From: Halobacillus amylolyticus | Lineage (GTDB): Bacteria; Bacillota; Bacilli; Bacillales; Halobacillaceae | Reading direction: 5' to 3' | Length of the DNA: 64,000 nt | NCBI RefSeq assembly: GCF_022921115.1 | Contig: NZ_CP095075.1 | Coordinates: 4,042,001-4,106,000 of the forward strand | Shown here: piece by piece, positions 56,689 to 64,000 of the stretch | Layout: each line of letters starts with the position of its first letter | Numbering within the stretch: the stretch's first letter is position 1 | Position numbers and translations under genes: made by a program | The notes under the pieces: model-generated | Database searches by the model: none | What the model saw: the letters and a program-made list of their open reading frames with translations, nothing else | Told to the model about the DNA's origin: nothing

Positions 56689-57831
56689 TTGATTTATTTA
56701 GATAATAGCGCGACAACGAAACCATTACCAGAGGTACTGGAAAGTTATATGAAGGCAGCAACGACCTATTATGCTAACCCTTCTTCTATCCACCTTTTAG
56801 GAAGTGAAGCGGAAAGACTGCTTACAAAATCACGGAACATGGTGGCTGCTATAATGGGGATCGAGGCTAATGAGGTTCTGTTTACTTCTGGAGGTACGGA
56901 AGCTAACAACTTGGCTATTAAAGGAATTGCTCTTCAGCATCAAAATAGAGGAAAGCATATGATTACAACACAGATCGAGCATCCATCGGTATTAGAAGCT
57001 TTCCGTGGGCTGGAGGACCTTGGATTTGAGGTGACCTATCTCGGTGTAGATCAGGAAGGTTACGTCGACCCTTGCGATCTCGAAAATACAATACGCGAAG
57101 ATACCATCTTAGTAAGCATTATGTCAGTTAATAATGAACTTGGGACGATTCAGCCTGTTCAGGAAATCGGGAAGATAGCAAAAAAGTATCCGAAGTTGTT
57201 TTTCCACGTTGATCATGTTCAAGGACTTGGAAAAGTACCGATGAATGTTGGGCAGTCAAACATTGATTTGTGCTCAGTATCTGGACATAAAATTCACGGG
57301 TTAAAAGGAACAGGGGCATTGTTTGTGCGCGGCAATGTAACCCTGTTTCCGTTGCTGCATGGTGGCAGTCAAGAGAATGGGAAGCGAGCTGGGACAGAGA
57401 ACTTGCCAGCGGTTGTGGCCTTTGCTAAAGCACTAAGGTTAATTATGGATAAGGAACAAAATCACTTGCCAGAGTTAATTAGTCTTCAAAAATATGTTAG
57501 GCACCAGCTTAGTCAAATAGATTCATTGCTTATTAATTCTCCTGTCAATAGTGCTCCACACATCGTAAATGTTTCACTACCTGGATTTAAGCCAGAAGTA
57601 ATCATTCATACACTAGCCCAGAGAGGAATTTATATTTCTACAAAATCTGCTTGCTCCTCTAAACAACCGGATGTTAGTTCAGTTTTGAAGGCTTGTCGGA
57701 TAGATGCTTCCCGGACAACTTCATCGTTAAGAATTAGCTTGTCCTATCAAAATACAGTGACAGAAATTGATCAATTCATTCAAGCACTAAAAGAGGCGAT
57801 TGTTCATTTAAAAACATCGATGGGGAGGTAA
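56689..57831 (+). CDS. nifZ: Cysteine desulfurase (NifZ/IscS type)
   Basis: 380 residues from TTG 56689 (AGGGGTG upstream). PLP fold-type I enzyme: the PLP lysine is K201 in SGHKIHGLKG, with HVDHVQ before it, and the persulfide cysteine is C322 in TKSACSSKQP. It removes sulfur from cysteine. In B. subtilis NifZ passes the persulfide to its neighbour ThiI to make 4-thiouridine in tRNA. thiI starts two bases after the stop, so they form an operon. Confidence 0.93.
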   Translation: MIYLDNSATTKPLPEVLESYMKAATTYYANPSSIHLLGSEAERLLTKSRNMVAAIMGIEANEVLFTSGGTEANNLAIKGIALQHQNRGKHMITTQIEHPSVLEAFRGLEDLGFEVTYLGVDQEGYVDPCDLENTIREDTILVSIMSVNNELGTIQPVQEIGKIAKKYPKLFFHVDHVQGLGKVPMNVGQSNIDLCSVSGHKIHGLKGTGALFVRGNVTLFPLLHGGSQENGKRAGTENLPAVVAFAKALRLIMDKEQNHLPELISLQKYVRHQLSQIDSLLINSPVNSAPHIVNVSLPGFKPEVIIHTLAQRGIYISTKSACSSKQPDVSSVLKACRIDASRTTSSLRISLSYQNTVTEIDQFIQALKEAIVHLKTSMGR

Positions 57832-57833
57832 CT

Positions 57834-59036
57834 ATGGAATTTGATCACATTTTAATTCGCTATGGTGAATTGTTTATAAAAGGGAAAAACAGAAAGTATT
57901 TTGAACGTAAACTACAAAGTAATTTAATCAAAAAGTTGAAGGAATTCAACAATGTTCGTGTTTCTAAAAAAAGGGACCGGATGTATGTGCTCCTAAACGG
58001 TGAAGATCCTTATCAAGTAATGAATAAGTGTCAGCTAGTCTTTGGAATCCATACCTTAAGTTTTGCAATAAAAGTGGAGAAAGATGCAGATGTAATAAAG
58101 CAGGCAGCATTGGCTGCGTTACAAGATTCTCCTGAAGCACGAACATTTAAAGTGTCAGCTAAGCGAGCCGACAAGGAGTTCCCAATCCGCTCGCAAGACT
58201 TGAATCAACTGATCGGCGGGTATGTACTCTCAAATACGGAAGGGATCACTGTTAACGTTCATCACCCGGATGTTGAGTTAAAGGTAGAGGTCCGAAATGA
58301 TGCTGCTTATATAACTGCACAGGATTACCCGGGTGCCGGCGGACTTCCGGTCGGGACAACTGGTAATTCACTGCTCCTTCTTTCAGGGGGGATCGATAGC
58401 CCGGTTTCAGGATATTTGACATTGAAGCGGGGCGTGGAGCTTGAAGCCATTCATTTTCATTCTCCCCCCTATACGAGTGAACGTGCCAAGCAAAAGGTGC
58501 TGGACCTTGCGAGCGAACTTTCTAAGTACGGGAACAAAATAAAGGTCCATATTATTCCTTTTACCGCTATCCAGGAGAAAATTCACCGTGAGACACCTGA
58601 AGGGTACAGTATGACGATTATGCGCAGGATGATGATGAGAATTAGTGCGCAAATAGCTAAGCAACAAGAAATTTTATCTTTGACGACCGGGGAGAGCCTT
58701 GGTCAAGTGGCAAGTCAAACGATGGAAAGTATGAATGCCATTAATGAAGTAACGAACTTACCTATTATTCGCCCGTTAGCAGCTATGGATAAGCTTGAAA
58801 TTATAGGTGTTTCAAGAAAGATTAACACGTATGATCTTTCTGTGCTTCCGTATGAAGACTGTTGCACGATTTTTGTACCGAAAGCTCCGAAAACTAAGCC
58901 AACAAGGGAAAAAGCGAGCTATTATGAGTCTACTGTCGAGTTCAGTCAGGATATTGCTGACGCCATTGAGCAATCCTATATCGTGGAAGTAAATGGTAAT
59001 GAAGAAAGTAAAGACGAGTTTGAGGATTTGCTTTAA
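57834..59036 (+). CDS. thiI: tRNA 4-thiouridine synthetase ThiI
   Basis: 400 residues, the short Bacillus form without rhodanese domain. Ferredoxin-like/THUMP domain to about 170 (QVMNKCQLVFGIHTLSFA), PP-loop SGGIDSP at 184-190, and the active-site cysteine region DCCTIFVP near 343-350. It adenylates U8 of tRNA and inserts sulfur delivered by NifZ. Binding site GGAGG lies inside the end of nifZ. It ends before a terminator. Confidence 0.95.
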   Translation: MEFDHILIRYGELFIKGKNRKYFERKLQSNLIKKLKEFNNVRVSKKRDRMYVLLNGEDPYQVMNKCQLVFGIHTLSFAIKVEKDADVIKQAALAALQDSPEARTFKVSAKRADKEFPIRSQDLNQLIGGYVLSNTEGITVNVHHPDVELKVEVRNDAAYITAQDYPGAGGLPVGTTGNSLLLLSGGIDSPVSGYLTLKRGVELEAIHFHSPPYTSERAKQKVLDLASELSKYGNKIKVHIIPFTAIQEKIHRETPEGYSMTIMRRMMMRISAQIAKQQEILSLTTGESLGQVASQTMESMNAINEVTNLPIIRPLAAMDKLEIIGVSRKINTYDLSVLPYEDCCTIFVPKAPKTKPTREKASYYESTVEFSQDIADAIEQSYIVEVNGNEESKDEFEDLL

Positions 59037-59040
59037 GTGG

Positions 59041-59075
59041 AAGGCTCACGTTGCATCGCATCGTGAGCTTTTTAC
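59041..59075 (+). terminator. Terminator after nifZ-thiI
   Basis: AAGGCTCACG / CGTGAGCTTT hairpin followed by TT. Confidence 0.85.
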
Positions 59076-59227
59076 GAGGGATTGCGCTTCGTGTGTCAAA
59101 TATGCAAATTTCAGCTTCAATGGTTCAAAAACGGTGTATTTTCGAGTCTATACTTGCAACACAATTTTTTACTTTTTCGGCCAAATTATGTATTGTAAAA
59201 ATAGAATCAATAGGAAGGGGCAGGTAA

Positions 59228-60817
59228 ATGAAGTTATGGTATGGCGGTAAAATATATACGATGAAAACGGAGGGGGAATGGGTTGAGGCAGTTATTTCTG
59301 ATGGTGGAACAATTGTAGCTACAGGACAGACTCAAGACCTTTATACTTCCTACCAAGAGTCTATCACGGAGGAAATCAATTTAAAAGGGGCCGTGATGTA
59401 CCCTGGTTTTACGGATAGTCACCTTCATATCATCGGCCACGGGGAAAGGCTTATGCGGCTTGATTTATCTTTTATGAAGTCAGCTGAAGAGGTGAAGCAA
59501 GCCTTAAGCCTTCATGCTGAACAGCTAGATAAAGGTGACTGGATCATTGGTGAAGGTTGGAATGAAAATCAGTGGGAAGATAAACGCATCATACATAAAG
59601 ATGAGTTAGATGAGCTGACAAGCAACCATCCGATCGTGCTCACAAGAGTATGTCGCCATGCTTTGCTAGCCAATTCAAAAGCAATGGAGCTTGCTGGAGT
59701 GAATAGGCAGACGCCTGATCCTCAAGGTGGTGTGATCGTACGTGACGGCCAACTCGAACCAATGGGTTACTTTCATGATCAAGCACAGGATTTAATTAAG
59801 CAGGCAATGCCTGAGGTTACTCTAGAATACTTAAGAAAAGCGACAGGGCTTGCTGTTAGTGATATGCATGCTCATGGTCTGGTTGGAGGTCATAGCGAAG
59901 ATCTTAATTATTACGGTGGCTTTAAAAAGACTTATGATGCCTTTACTGAGGTGATTAATGGGGATGACGTTAAGTTTCGGGCTCACCTGCTCGTGCATAA
60001 TGGAGTACTGGAGGATATGGATGAAGAGGGTTTAGGGTTTAAGAAAGGTACGGAATTTGTGGAGCTTGGCGCTGTGAAAATTTTCACTGATGGAGCACTT
60101 GGCGGCAGAACAGCGTGGTTGGCTGATGATTATGCTGACGATGAGGGAAATCGAGGTGTGGCCATCTATACAGAGGACCAACTGAAAGAAATTGTCCTTA
60201 AGGCGCGCAAACGGAACATGCCTATCGCTGTGCATGCTATTGGAGATGCTGCAACGGAAGCGATTGCCAATGTTATTATGGAATATCCTCTCCAAACAGG
60301 TGAAAGAGATCGGATTATTCATGCCCAAATTTTAAGCCCAGGACTGATAGATAAATTAAAGAGGCTGAATGTTATTCTTGATATCCAGCCTACTTTTGTT
60401 GCTTCAGATTTTCCTTGGGTGATGGATCGTCTTGGTCATGTTCGCTTAAAAACCTCCTATTCGTGGAAGACGCTGTTGGATGCTGGTATTGTCTGTGCCG
60501 GGGGATCTGATGCTCCAATTGAGGAAATAAACCCACTGCTTGGAATACGAGCTGCGGTAGATCGTCGTGCAAGCTACGACAATCAAGTGTACCAGACTGA
60601 AGAACGTCTCTCCGTATATGAAGCCATTTCCTTATATACAAAGGGAAGTGCTTATGCCATTGGGAGAGAGGATTTACAAGGAATGATTGAAACAAATTTC
60701 GTTGCTGATTTTACCATTTTGGATCGAGATTTATTCGCCCTTAAACCACATGAATTGGCAGATGCTATGGTAACGATGACGGTAGTAGATGGTGAGATCA
60801 TGTACCAACGAGTATAA
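59228..60817 (+). CDS. ytcJ: Amidohydrolase YtcJ
   Basis: 529 residues, the same length as B. subtilis YtcJ. Composite amidohydrolase: metal motif HLHIIGHG in TDSHLHIIGHGERLMRL (about 62-78), lysine/histidine region near GALGGRTAWL, HAIGDAA near 340 and GSDAPIEEINPL near 430. The NfdA/LAF3-like group hydrolyses N-substituted amides; the natural substrate is unknown. AGGAAGGGG precedes ATG 59228. It is convergent with the NAD kinase gene. Confidence 0.9.
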   Translation: MKLWYGGKIYTMKTEGEWVEAVISDGGTIVATGQTQDLYTSYQESITEEINLKGAVMYPGFTDSHLHIIGHGERLMRLDLSFMKSAEEVKQALSLHAEQLDKGDWIIGEGWNENQWEDKRIIHKDELDELTSNHPIVLTRVCRHALLANSKAMELAGVNRQTPDPQGGVIVRDGQLEPMGYFHDQAQDLIKQAMPEVTLEYLRKATGLAVSDMHAHGLVGGHSEDLNYYGGFKKTYDAFTEVINGDDVKFRAHLLVHNGVLEDMDEEGLGFKKGTEFVELGAVKIFTDGALGGRTAWLADDYADDEGNRGVAIYTEDQLKEIVLKARKRNMPIAVHAIGDAATEAIANVIMEYPLQTGERDRIIHAQILSPGLIDKLKRLNVILDIQPTFVASDFPWVMDRLGHVRLKTSYSWKTLLDAGIVCAGGSDAPIEEINPLLGIRAAVDRRASYDNQVYQTEERLSVYEAISLYTKGSAYAIGREDLQGMIETNFVADFTILDRDLFALKPHELADAMVTMTVVDGEIMYQRV

Positions 60818-60819
60818 GG

Positions 60820-60848
60820 AAAAGCCAGGCTTATTGCCTGGCTTTCGC
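60820..60848. terminator. Terminator ytcJ / nadK
   Basis: AAAGCCAGGC / GCCTGGCTTT with a 5-base loop, between convergent genes. Confidence 0.9.
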
Positions 60849-60863
60849 ATTTGAACAGATTTT

Positions 60864-61667
60864 TTATAAAAAGGTACGCTGAACCCGTTCCCAATAGGAG
60901 TTATTTTTCAATTTCACTGTCTTTATCACTTTGTCACTTAATTTTACAGTTATGTCTTTGATGTTACGGATGGAGAAGGCTTCATTATCCATGCCGATAA
61001 TTGGGTAGTCGTTACCGTCTTGACGAACACTCAATCTCAGTGTTCGCTCAGGGCCTAAAATAAAGGACGAACCGAGTGTACGGTAGCGATTATTATTTAG
61101 TGAGGCAAGCTCGCTTACTTGAAAGCAAGGCAGTTTCGGATCGACAACAGCGCCCTTTGTCGATTTGTTATAGCCCGTGCTGCCCGTCGGAGTTGCCACG
61201 ATCAACCCATCGCCACGAAACGTTTCAAAGTAAGTATCGTCAATAAATACATCTATTACAATCGATTTAATAAGGGTGGAGCGGACGCTGCACTCGTTTA
61301 AACAACAATAGCTTGATTCATTATTCACGGTCGATTCAATGACTGGAAAACGGCGAACCTCAAGTTCGGCATTAAGCATGGAATCGACCATTTCATTGTA
61401 ATTATCTAGGTTAAAGTCACAGTAAAGTCCAGCCTCATCTTTGCTCCTAATTCCAACGTACAAGCAGTCTTGGCGAAAGCCTGTTTTTCTAACTGCTTGA
61501 AGGAATGTACCGTCTCCTCCTACAGATATAATAATATTTGCATCCTTGGAATCATCAACAATGTTAAAATCATTTTCTATCGCAAGCTGATATAAGGGTG
61601 CAAGTTTTTCTTCTAACTCGTCATTTGGATGATAATAAAAATAGAGATTTCTGCGTTGATTGGACAT
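60864..61667 (-). CDS. nadK: NAD kinase (PpnKB/YtdI)
   Basis: 267 residues. GGDGT at 50-54 and TPTGSTGYNKS in the NAD-binding part mark the ATP-NAD kinase family. The closest Bacillus paralogue is PpnKB (YtdI), placed next to ytxK as here. It makes NADP+ from NAD+. Start ATG 61667 has GGAGGC upstream. B. subtilis has a second kinase, PpnKA, elsewhere. Confidence 0.93.
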   Translation of the reverse strand: MSNQRRNLYFYYHPNDELEEKLAPLYQLAIENDFNIVDDSKDANIIISVGGDGTFLQAVRKTGFRQDCLYVGIRSKDEAGLYCDFNLDNYNEMVDSMLNAELEVRRFPVIESTVNNESSYCCLNECSVRSTLIKSIVIDVFIDDTYFETFRGDGLIVATPTGSTGYNKSTKGAVVDPKLPCFQVSELASLNNNRYRTLGSSFILGPERTLRLSVRQDGNDYPIIGMDNEAFSIRNIKDITVKLSDKVIKTVKLKNNSYWERVQRTFL

Positions 61668-61913
61668 TGCGAAAGCCTCCTAAGTGGGATTCATTATGTA
61701 TTTTACCACACTATAGCAGACGGATGAATAGGTGGGAATTGTGATCGGGGATTGAATGAATAGGACCAGACGAATGGATTATGTTGAAGTCCGTTCAATT
61801 TTTCGTTATGGTTGTGAATAGAATCAAGGGCTTGACTGAGAACGCATGGAACGGACGCTGCAATGCGTTCTATTCGTATGAGATGAAAGTCGGAAACAAA
61901 CAGGAGGATTATG

Positions 61914-62906
61914 ATGAAACAAGAGCAGGTAGGTAAGTTATATGAATGGATTGATGAGACAGCAACCATTGTCGAAATGGATATGAATATTACGTACTTA
62001 GAAGCAGTTGCTGAAACGCTGGATACATTATTTAATGGGCAGCCTTTTGATGATATAAGCGAGCAATTGTCTACTAAATTGACAAACCAGTTAGTGAAAA
62101 TAACTAAAGGGGAGTACGAGAAAGAAGAAATACGTAAAGCCGTACAACTTGCTATTTTAAAGGGAATGAAGGGTGCAACACAGCAACAACACCTGATAAC
62201 ACCTGATTCTGTAGCCATGTTTATGGGGTATATTGCCTCAAAGTTATTTGAAGGGGAAGGGAAGCTGAAACTGTTTGACCCTGCTGCCGGTACTGGGAAC
62301 TTAATAACGTCAGTAATGAACCAGCTTGAGCTGGACCTTACAGCCTACGGTAGTGAAGTGGACCATACATTAATTCAATTAGCTGTAGCCAATGCAAATT
62401 TACAAGAGAATCCTATTGAGTTTTTCCATCAGGATAGTCTACGCCCGTTCTTAATGGAGCCGGTCGACTTTGTTTTTGGCGATCTTCCAGTGGGGTATTA
62501 TCCGGATGATGTACAAGCTAAACAATATAACCTAAAAGCTGAAGAAGATCACTCCTATGCCCATCATTTGTTTATTGAACAAGGGCTAAATTATACAAAA
62601 GCCGGAGGATATTTAATGTTTATCGTTCCAAATTTCCTCTTCGACAGTGATCAGTCTCAGTCCCTTAACGAGCATCTTAGAGAGGAAGCGCATATTGTTG
62701 GAATGCTTCAGCTGTCAGATTCGCTTTTTAAGGACGAAAAGCACGGTAAAAGTATCTTAATTTTGCAGAAGAAAGGTGAGAAAACAAAACCTCCTAAGCA
62801 AGCGCTGTTGGTAAAGCTTCCATCCTTTAAGAACCCGGATGCAATGGCAGATATTCTTGCTCAAATGAATCAGTGGTTCAGTGAATATAAAACGATGAAA
62901 TTGTGA
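61914..62906 (+). CDS. ytxK: YtxK, N6-adenine-type class I methyltransferase
   Basis: 330 residues from ATG 61914 (AGGAGG spacing favours it over ATG 61911). An all-helical N-terminal domain (1 to about 95) precedes a SAM fold: motif I FDPAAGTGNL at 121-130, and the catalytic-loop equivalent DFVFGDLPVGYY at 185-196, where the usual NPPY reads GDLPVGY. It resembles type I restriction HsdM subunits but stands alone without HsdR or HsdS. In Bacillales it lies directly upstream of ackA; target unknown. Confidence 0.9.
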   Translation: MKQEQVGKLYEWIDETATIVEMDMNITYLEAVAETLDTLFNGQPFDDISEQLSTKLTNQLVKITKGEYEKEEIRKAVQLAILKGMKGATQQQHLITPDSVAMFMGYIASKLFEGEGKLKLFDPAAGTGNLITSVMNQLELDLTAYGSEVDHTLIQLAVANANLQENPIEFFHQDSLRPFLMEPVDFVFGDLPVGYYPDDVQAKQYNLKAEEDHSYAHHLFIEQGLNYTKAGGYLMFIVPNFLFDSDQSQSLNEHLREEAHIVGMLQLSDSLFKDEKHGKSILILQKKGEKTKPPKQALLVKLPSFKNPDAMADILAQMNQWFSEYKTMKL

Positions 62907-62925
62907 GAATATAAGAAATATATCA

Positions 62926-62939
62926 AGTAAACGTTATCA
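62926..62939 (+). promoter_or_regulatory. cre site upstream of ackA
   Basis: AGTAAACGTTATCA matches the cre consensus TGNNARCGNWWWCA except for its first base, and closely resembles the TGTAAGCGTTATCA activation site of B. subtilis ackA. It lies about 90 bases before the ackA start. CcpA-HPr(Ser-P) activation of acetate overflow is inferred. Confidence 0.75.
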
Positions 62940-63029
62940 TGTTCCTTTCACCTTGAAAACGAGTCATACGGGTGGTTAAATGGTAGTGGTAGAAAGATAC
63001 GAACCTATATTTTAAGGGGATGAACAACG

Positions 63030-64000
63030 TTGAATAGTATTCTTGCGATAAATGCAGGTAGTTCTTCTTTAAAATTTCAATTGATCGAAATGCCTGAAGA
63101 AACAGTTGTAACAAAGGGTCTGATTGAACGTATTGGCCTGGAGGACGCTGTCTTTACAATAGAATTTAATGGAGAAAAGGATAAAACGGTAACAAGCATT
63201 CCCGATCATAGTGTGGCTGTTTCATTGCTTTTAGATAAGCTTACAGGTCACGGAATTATCCAATCTCTCGATGAAATAAACGGGGTAGGACACCGTGTTG
63301 TGCATGGTGGTGAGCGCTTTAGTGAATCTGTCTTGATTACAGATGACGTCATTAAGGAGATTGAAGGTGTATCTGATCTGGCACCACTTCACAATCCTGC
63401 TAACTTGACCGGAATTCGTGCTTTTAGGGAAGTATTGCCTAATGTGCCGCATGTCGCTGTATTCGACACAGCTTTCCACCAAACGATGCCGGAACAATCT
63501 TATTTATATAGCCTGCCTTATGAATACTACGAAGAGTATGGAATTCGTAAATACGGCTTCCATGGTACGTCACATAAGTATGTCACAGAACGTGCTTCTG
63601 AAATGCTTGGTCGTCCAGTAGAACAACTTCGCTTGCTCTCCTGCCATCTTGGGAACGGAGCAAGTATTGCAGCGATTGAAGGTGGAAAGTCGATTGATAC
63701 ATCGATGGGCTTCACACCACTTGCCGGAGTGACTATGGGTACACGTTCGGGGAATATTGACCCTGCCCTCATTCCATTTATCATGGACAAGACGGGTAAA
63801 TCGGCTAGTGAAGTGATGAATGTATTAAACAAAGAGAGTGGAATGCTTGCGCTTTCAGGTTTCTCAAGTGACTTACGAGATATTGAAGAAAAAGCATCTG
63901 AAGGTGATGAGCGTGCAGAACTAGCACTGGAAGTGTTTGCTAACCGGATTCATAAATATATCGGTTCTTACGCTTCTCGTATGCACGGCATTGATGGCAT
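63030..64000 (+). CDS. ackA: Acetate kinase (3' truncated by window end)
   Basis: At least 323 residues from TTG 63030; the gene runs off the window. [16 protein letters not shown] is the ASKHA phosphate-1 N-terminus. [38 protein letters not shown] and HLGNGAS cover the acetyl and phosphate contacts, and [18 protein letters not shown] is an ATP-side loop. It converts acetyl-phosphate plus ADP to acetate plus ATP. An overlapping five-codon reading (ATG 63020) is not a gene. It follows ytxK and a cre site, as in B. subtilis. Confidence 0.96.
   Translation, partial: MNSILAINAGSSSLKFQLIEMPEETVVTKGLIERIGLEDAVFTIEFNGEKDKTVTSIPDHSVAVSLLLDKLTGHGIIQSLDEINGVGHRVVHGGERFSESVLITDDVIKEIEGVSDLAPLHNPANLTGIRAFREVLPNVPHVAVFDTAFHQTMPEQSYLYSLPYEYYEEYGIRKYGFHGTSHKYVTERASEMLGRPVEQLRLLSCHLGNGASIAAIEGGKSIDTSMGFTPLAGVTMGTRSGNIDPALIPFIMDKTGKSASEVMNVLNKESGMLALSGFSSDLRDIEEKASEGDERAELALEVFANRIHKYIGSYASRMHGIDG

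Noticed and set aside
61703-62218. Long minus-strand reading frame of 171 codons
   Set aside because: It lies opposite the start of ytxK, has no ribosome site and no recognisable domain; it is a shadow of ytxK.
61914-62906. YtxK as part of a restriction-modification system
   Set aside because: It is HsdM-like but has no HsdR/HsdS neighbours, and the gene is a conserved core neighbour of ackA in Bacillales.

Overview
The window is a low-GC Firmicute chromosome segment, best matched by a Bacillaceae species and probably a moderately halophilic Halobacillus-like one. The genus is inferred: gene order follows the Bacillus subtilis ytfP/ytgP-to-ackA region almost gene for gene, the stator genes are of the sodium-type MotP/MotS class, and the gene content (YtzB, YtxJ, SftA, RefZ, EzrA, CcpA, T-box tyrS) is typical of Bacillales. 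No phage, IS element or CRISPR array was seen.

Layout. 1-650: 3' end of a 23S rRNA gene, spacer without tRNA, 5S rRNA and its terminator. 652-1175: an ORF-less group II (class C) intron directly behind that terminator. 1.2-6.5 kb: CDF transporter, small membrane protein, flavoprotein YtfP, lipid II flippase YtgP/MurJ and an RsuA-type pseudouridine synthase. 6.5-14.6 kb: YtzE regulator, K+ channel with RCK domain coupled to dipeptidase PepV, RNA 2',3'-cyclic phosphodiesterase, YtlQ, YtmP, TrmB, the lactonase YtnP and YtzB. 14.7-25.6 kb: M42 peptidase YtoP, a DUF84 NTPase, branched-chain aminotransferase, and an accessory-looking stretch (LLM oxidoreductase, YisL, Dph6-like ligase, acyl-CoA ligase, CaiB/BaiF CoA-transferase, GNAT, YtoQ, lipoprotein). 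25.6-31 kb: chemoreceptor, PfoR-like permease, YtpP-YtpQ-YtpR. 31-42 kb: SftA, nicotinate phosphoribosyltransferase, MurC, YtxGHJ, DAHP synthase, CcpA and the MotPS stator. 42-50 kb: acuABC, a large class A penicillin-binding protein, T-box-controlled tyrS and rpsD. 50-64 kb: diguanylate cyclase DgcP, free Met-sulfoxide reductase, RefZ, HisJ, EzrA, cysteine desulfurase plus ThiI, YtcJ, NAD kinase, YtxK and the start of ackA.

Functional links: cell-wall synthesis and division (MurJ, MurC, SftA, PBP, RefZ, EzrA), acetate/acetyl-CoA control (acuABC, ackA, CcpA and candidate cre sites), motility (MotPS, chemoreceptor with a SigD-like promoter, DgcP), and tRNA/rRNA modification (RsuA-type enzyme, TrmB, NifZ-ThiI).

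Five otherwise intact conserved genes carry six single-base deletions, mostly in homopolymers (ytfP, pepV, ytmP, the PfoR-like permease twice, motP). This looks like residual sequencing error, and those genes are annotated as whole loci with the frameshift noted. The most unusual items are the ORF-less class C intron, a well-placed internal start in the K+ channel gene that would yield a free RCK domain, and a full-consensus cre site in front of the quorum-quenching lactonase gene ytnP. I found no clearly new multi-gene system.
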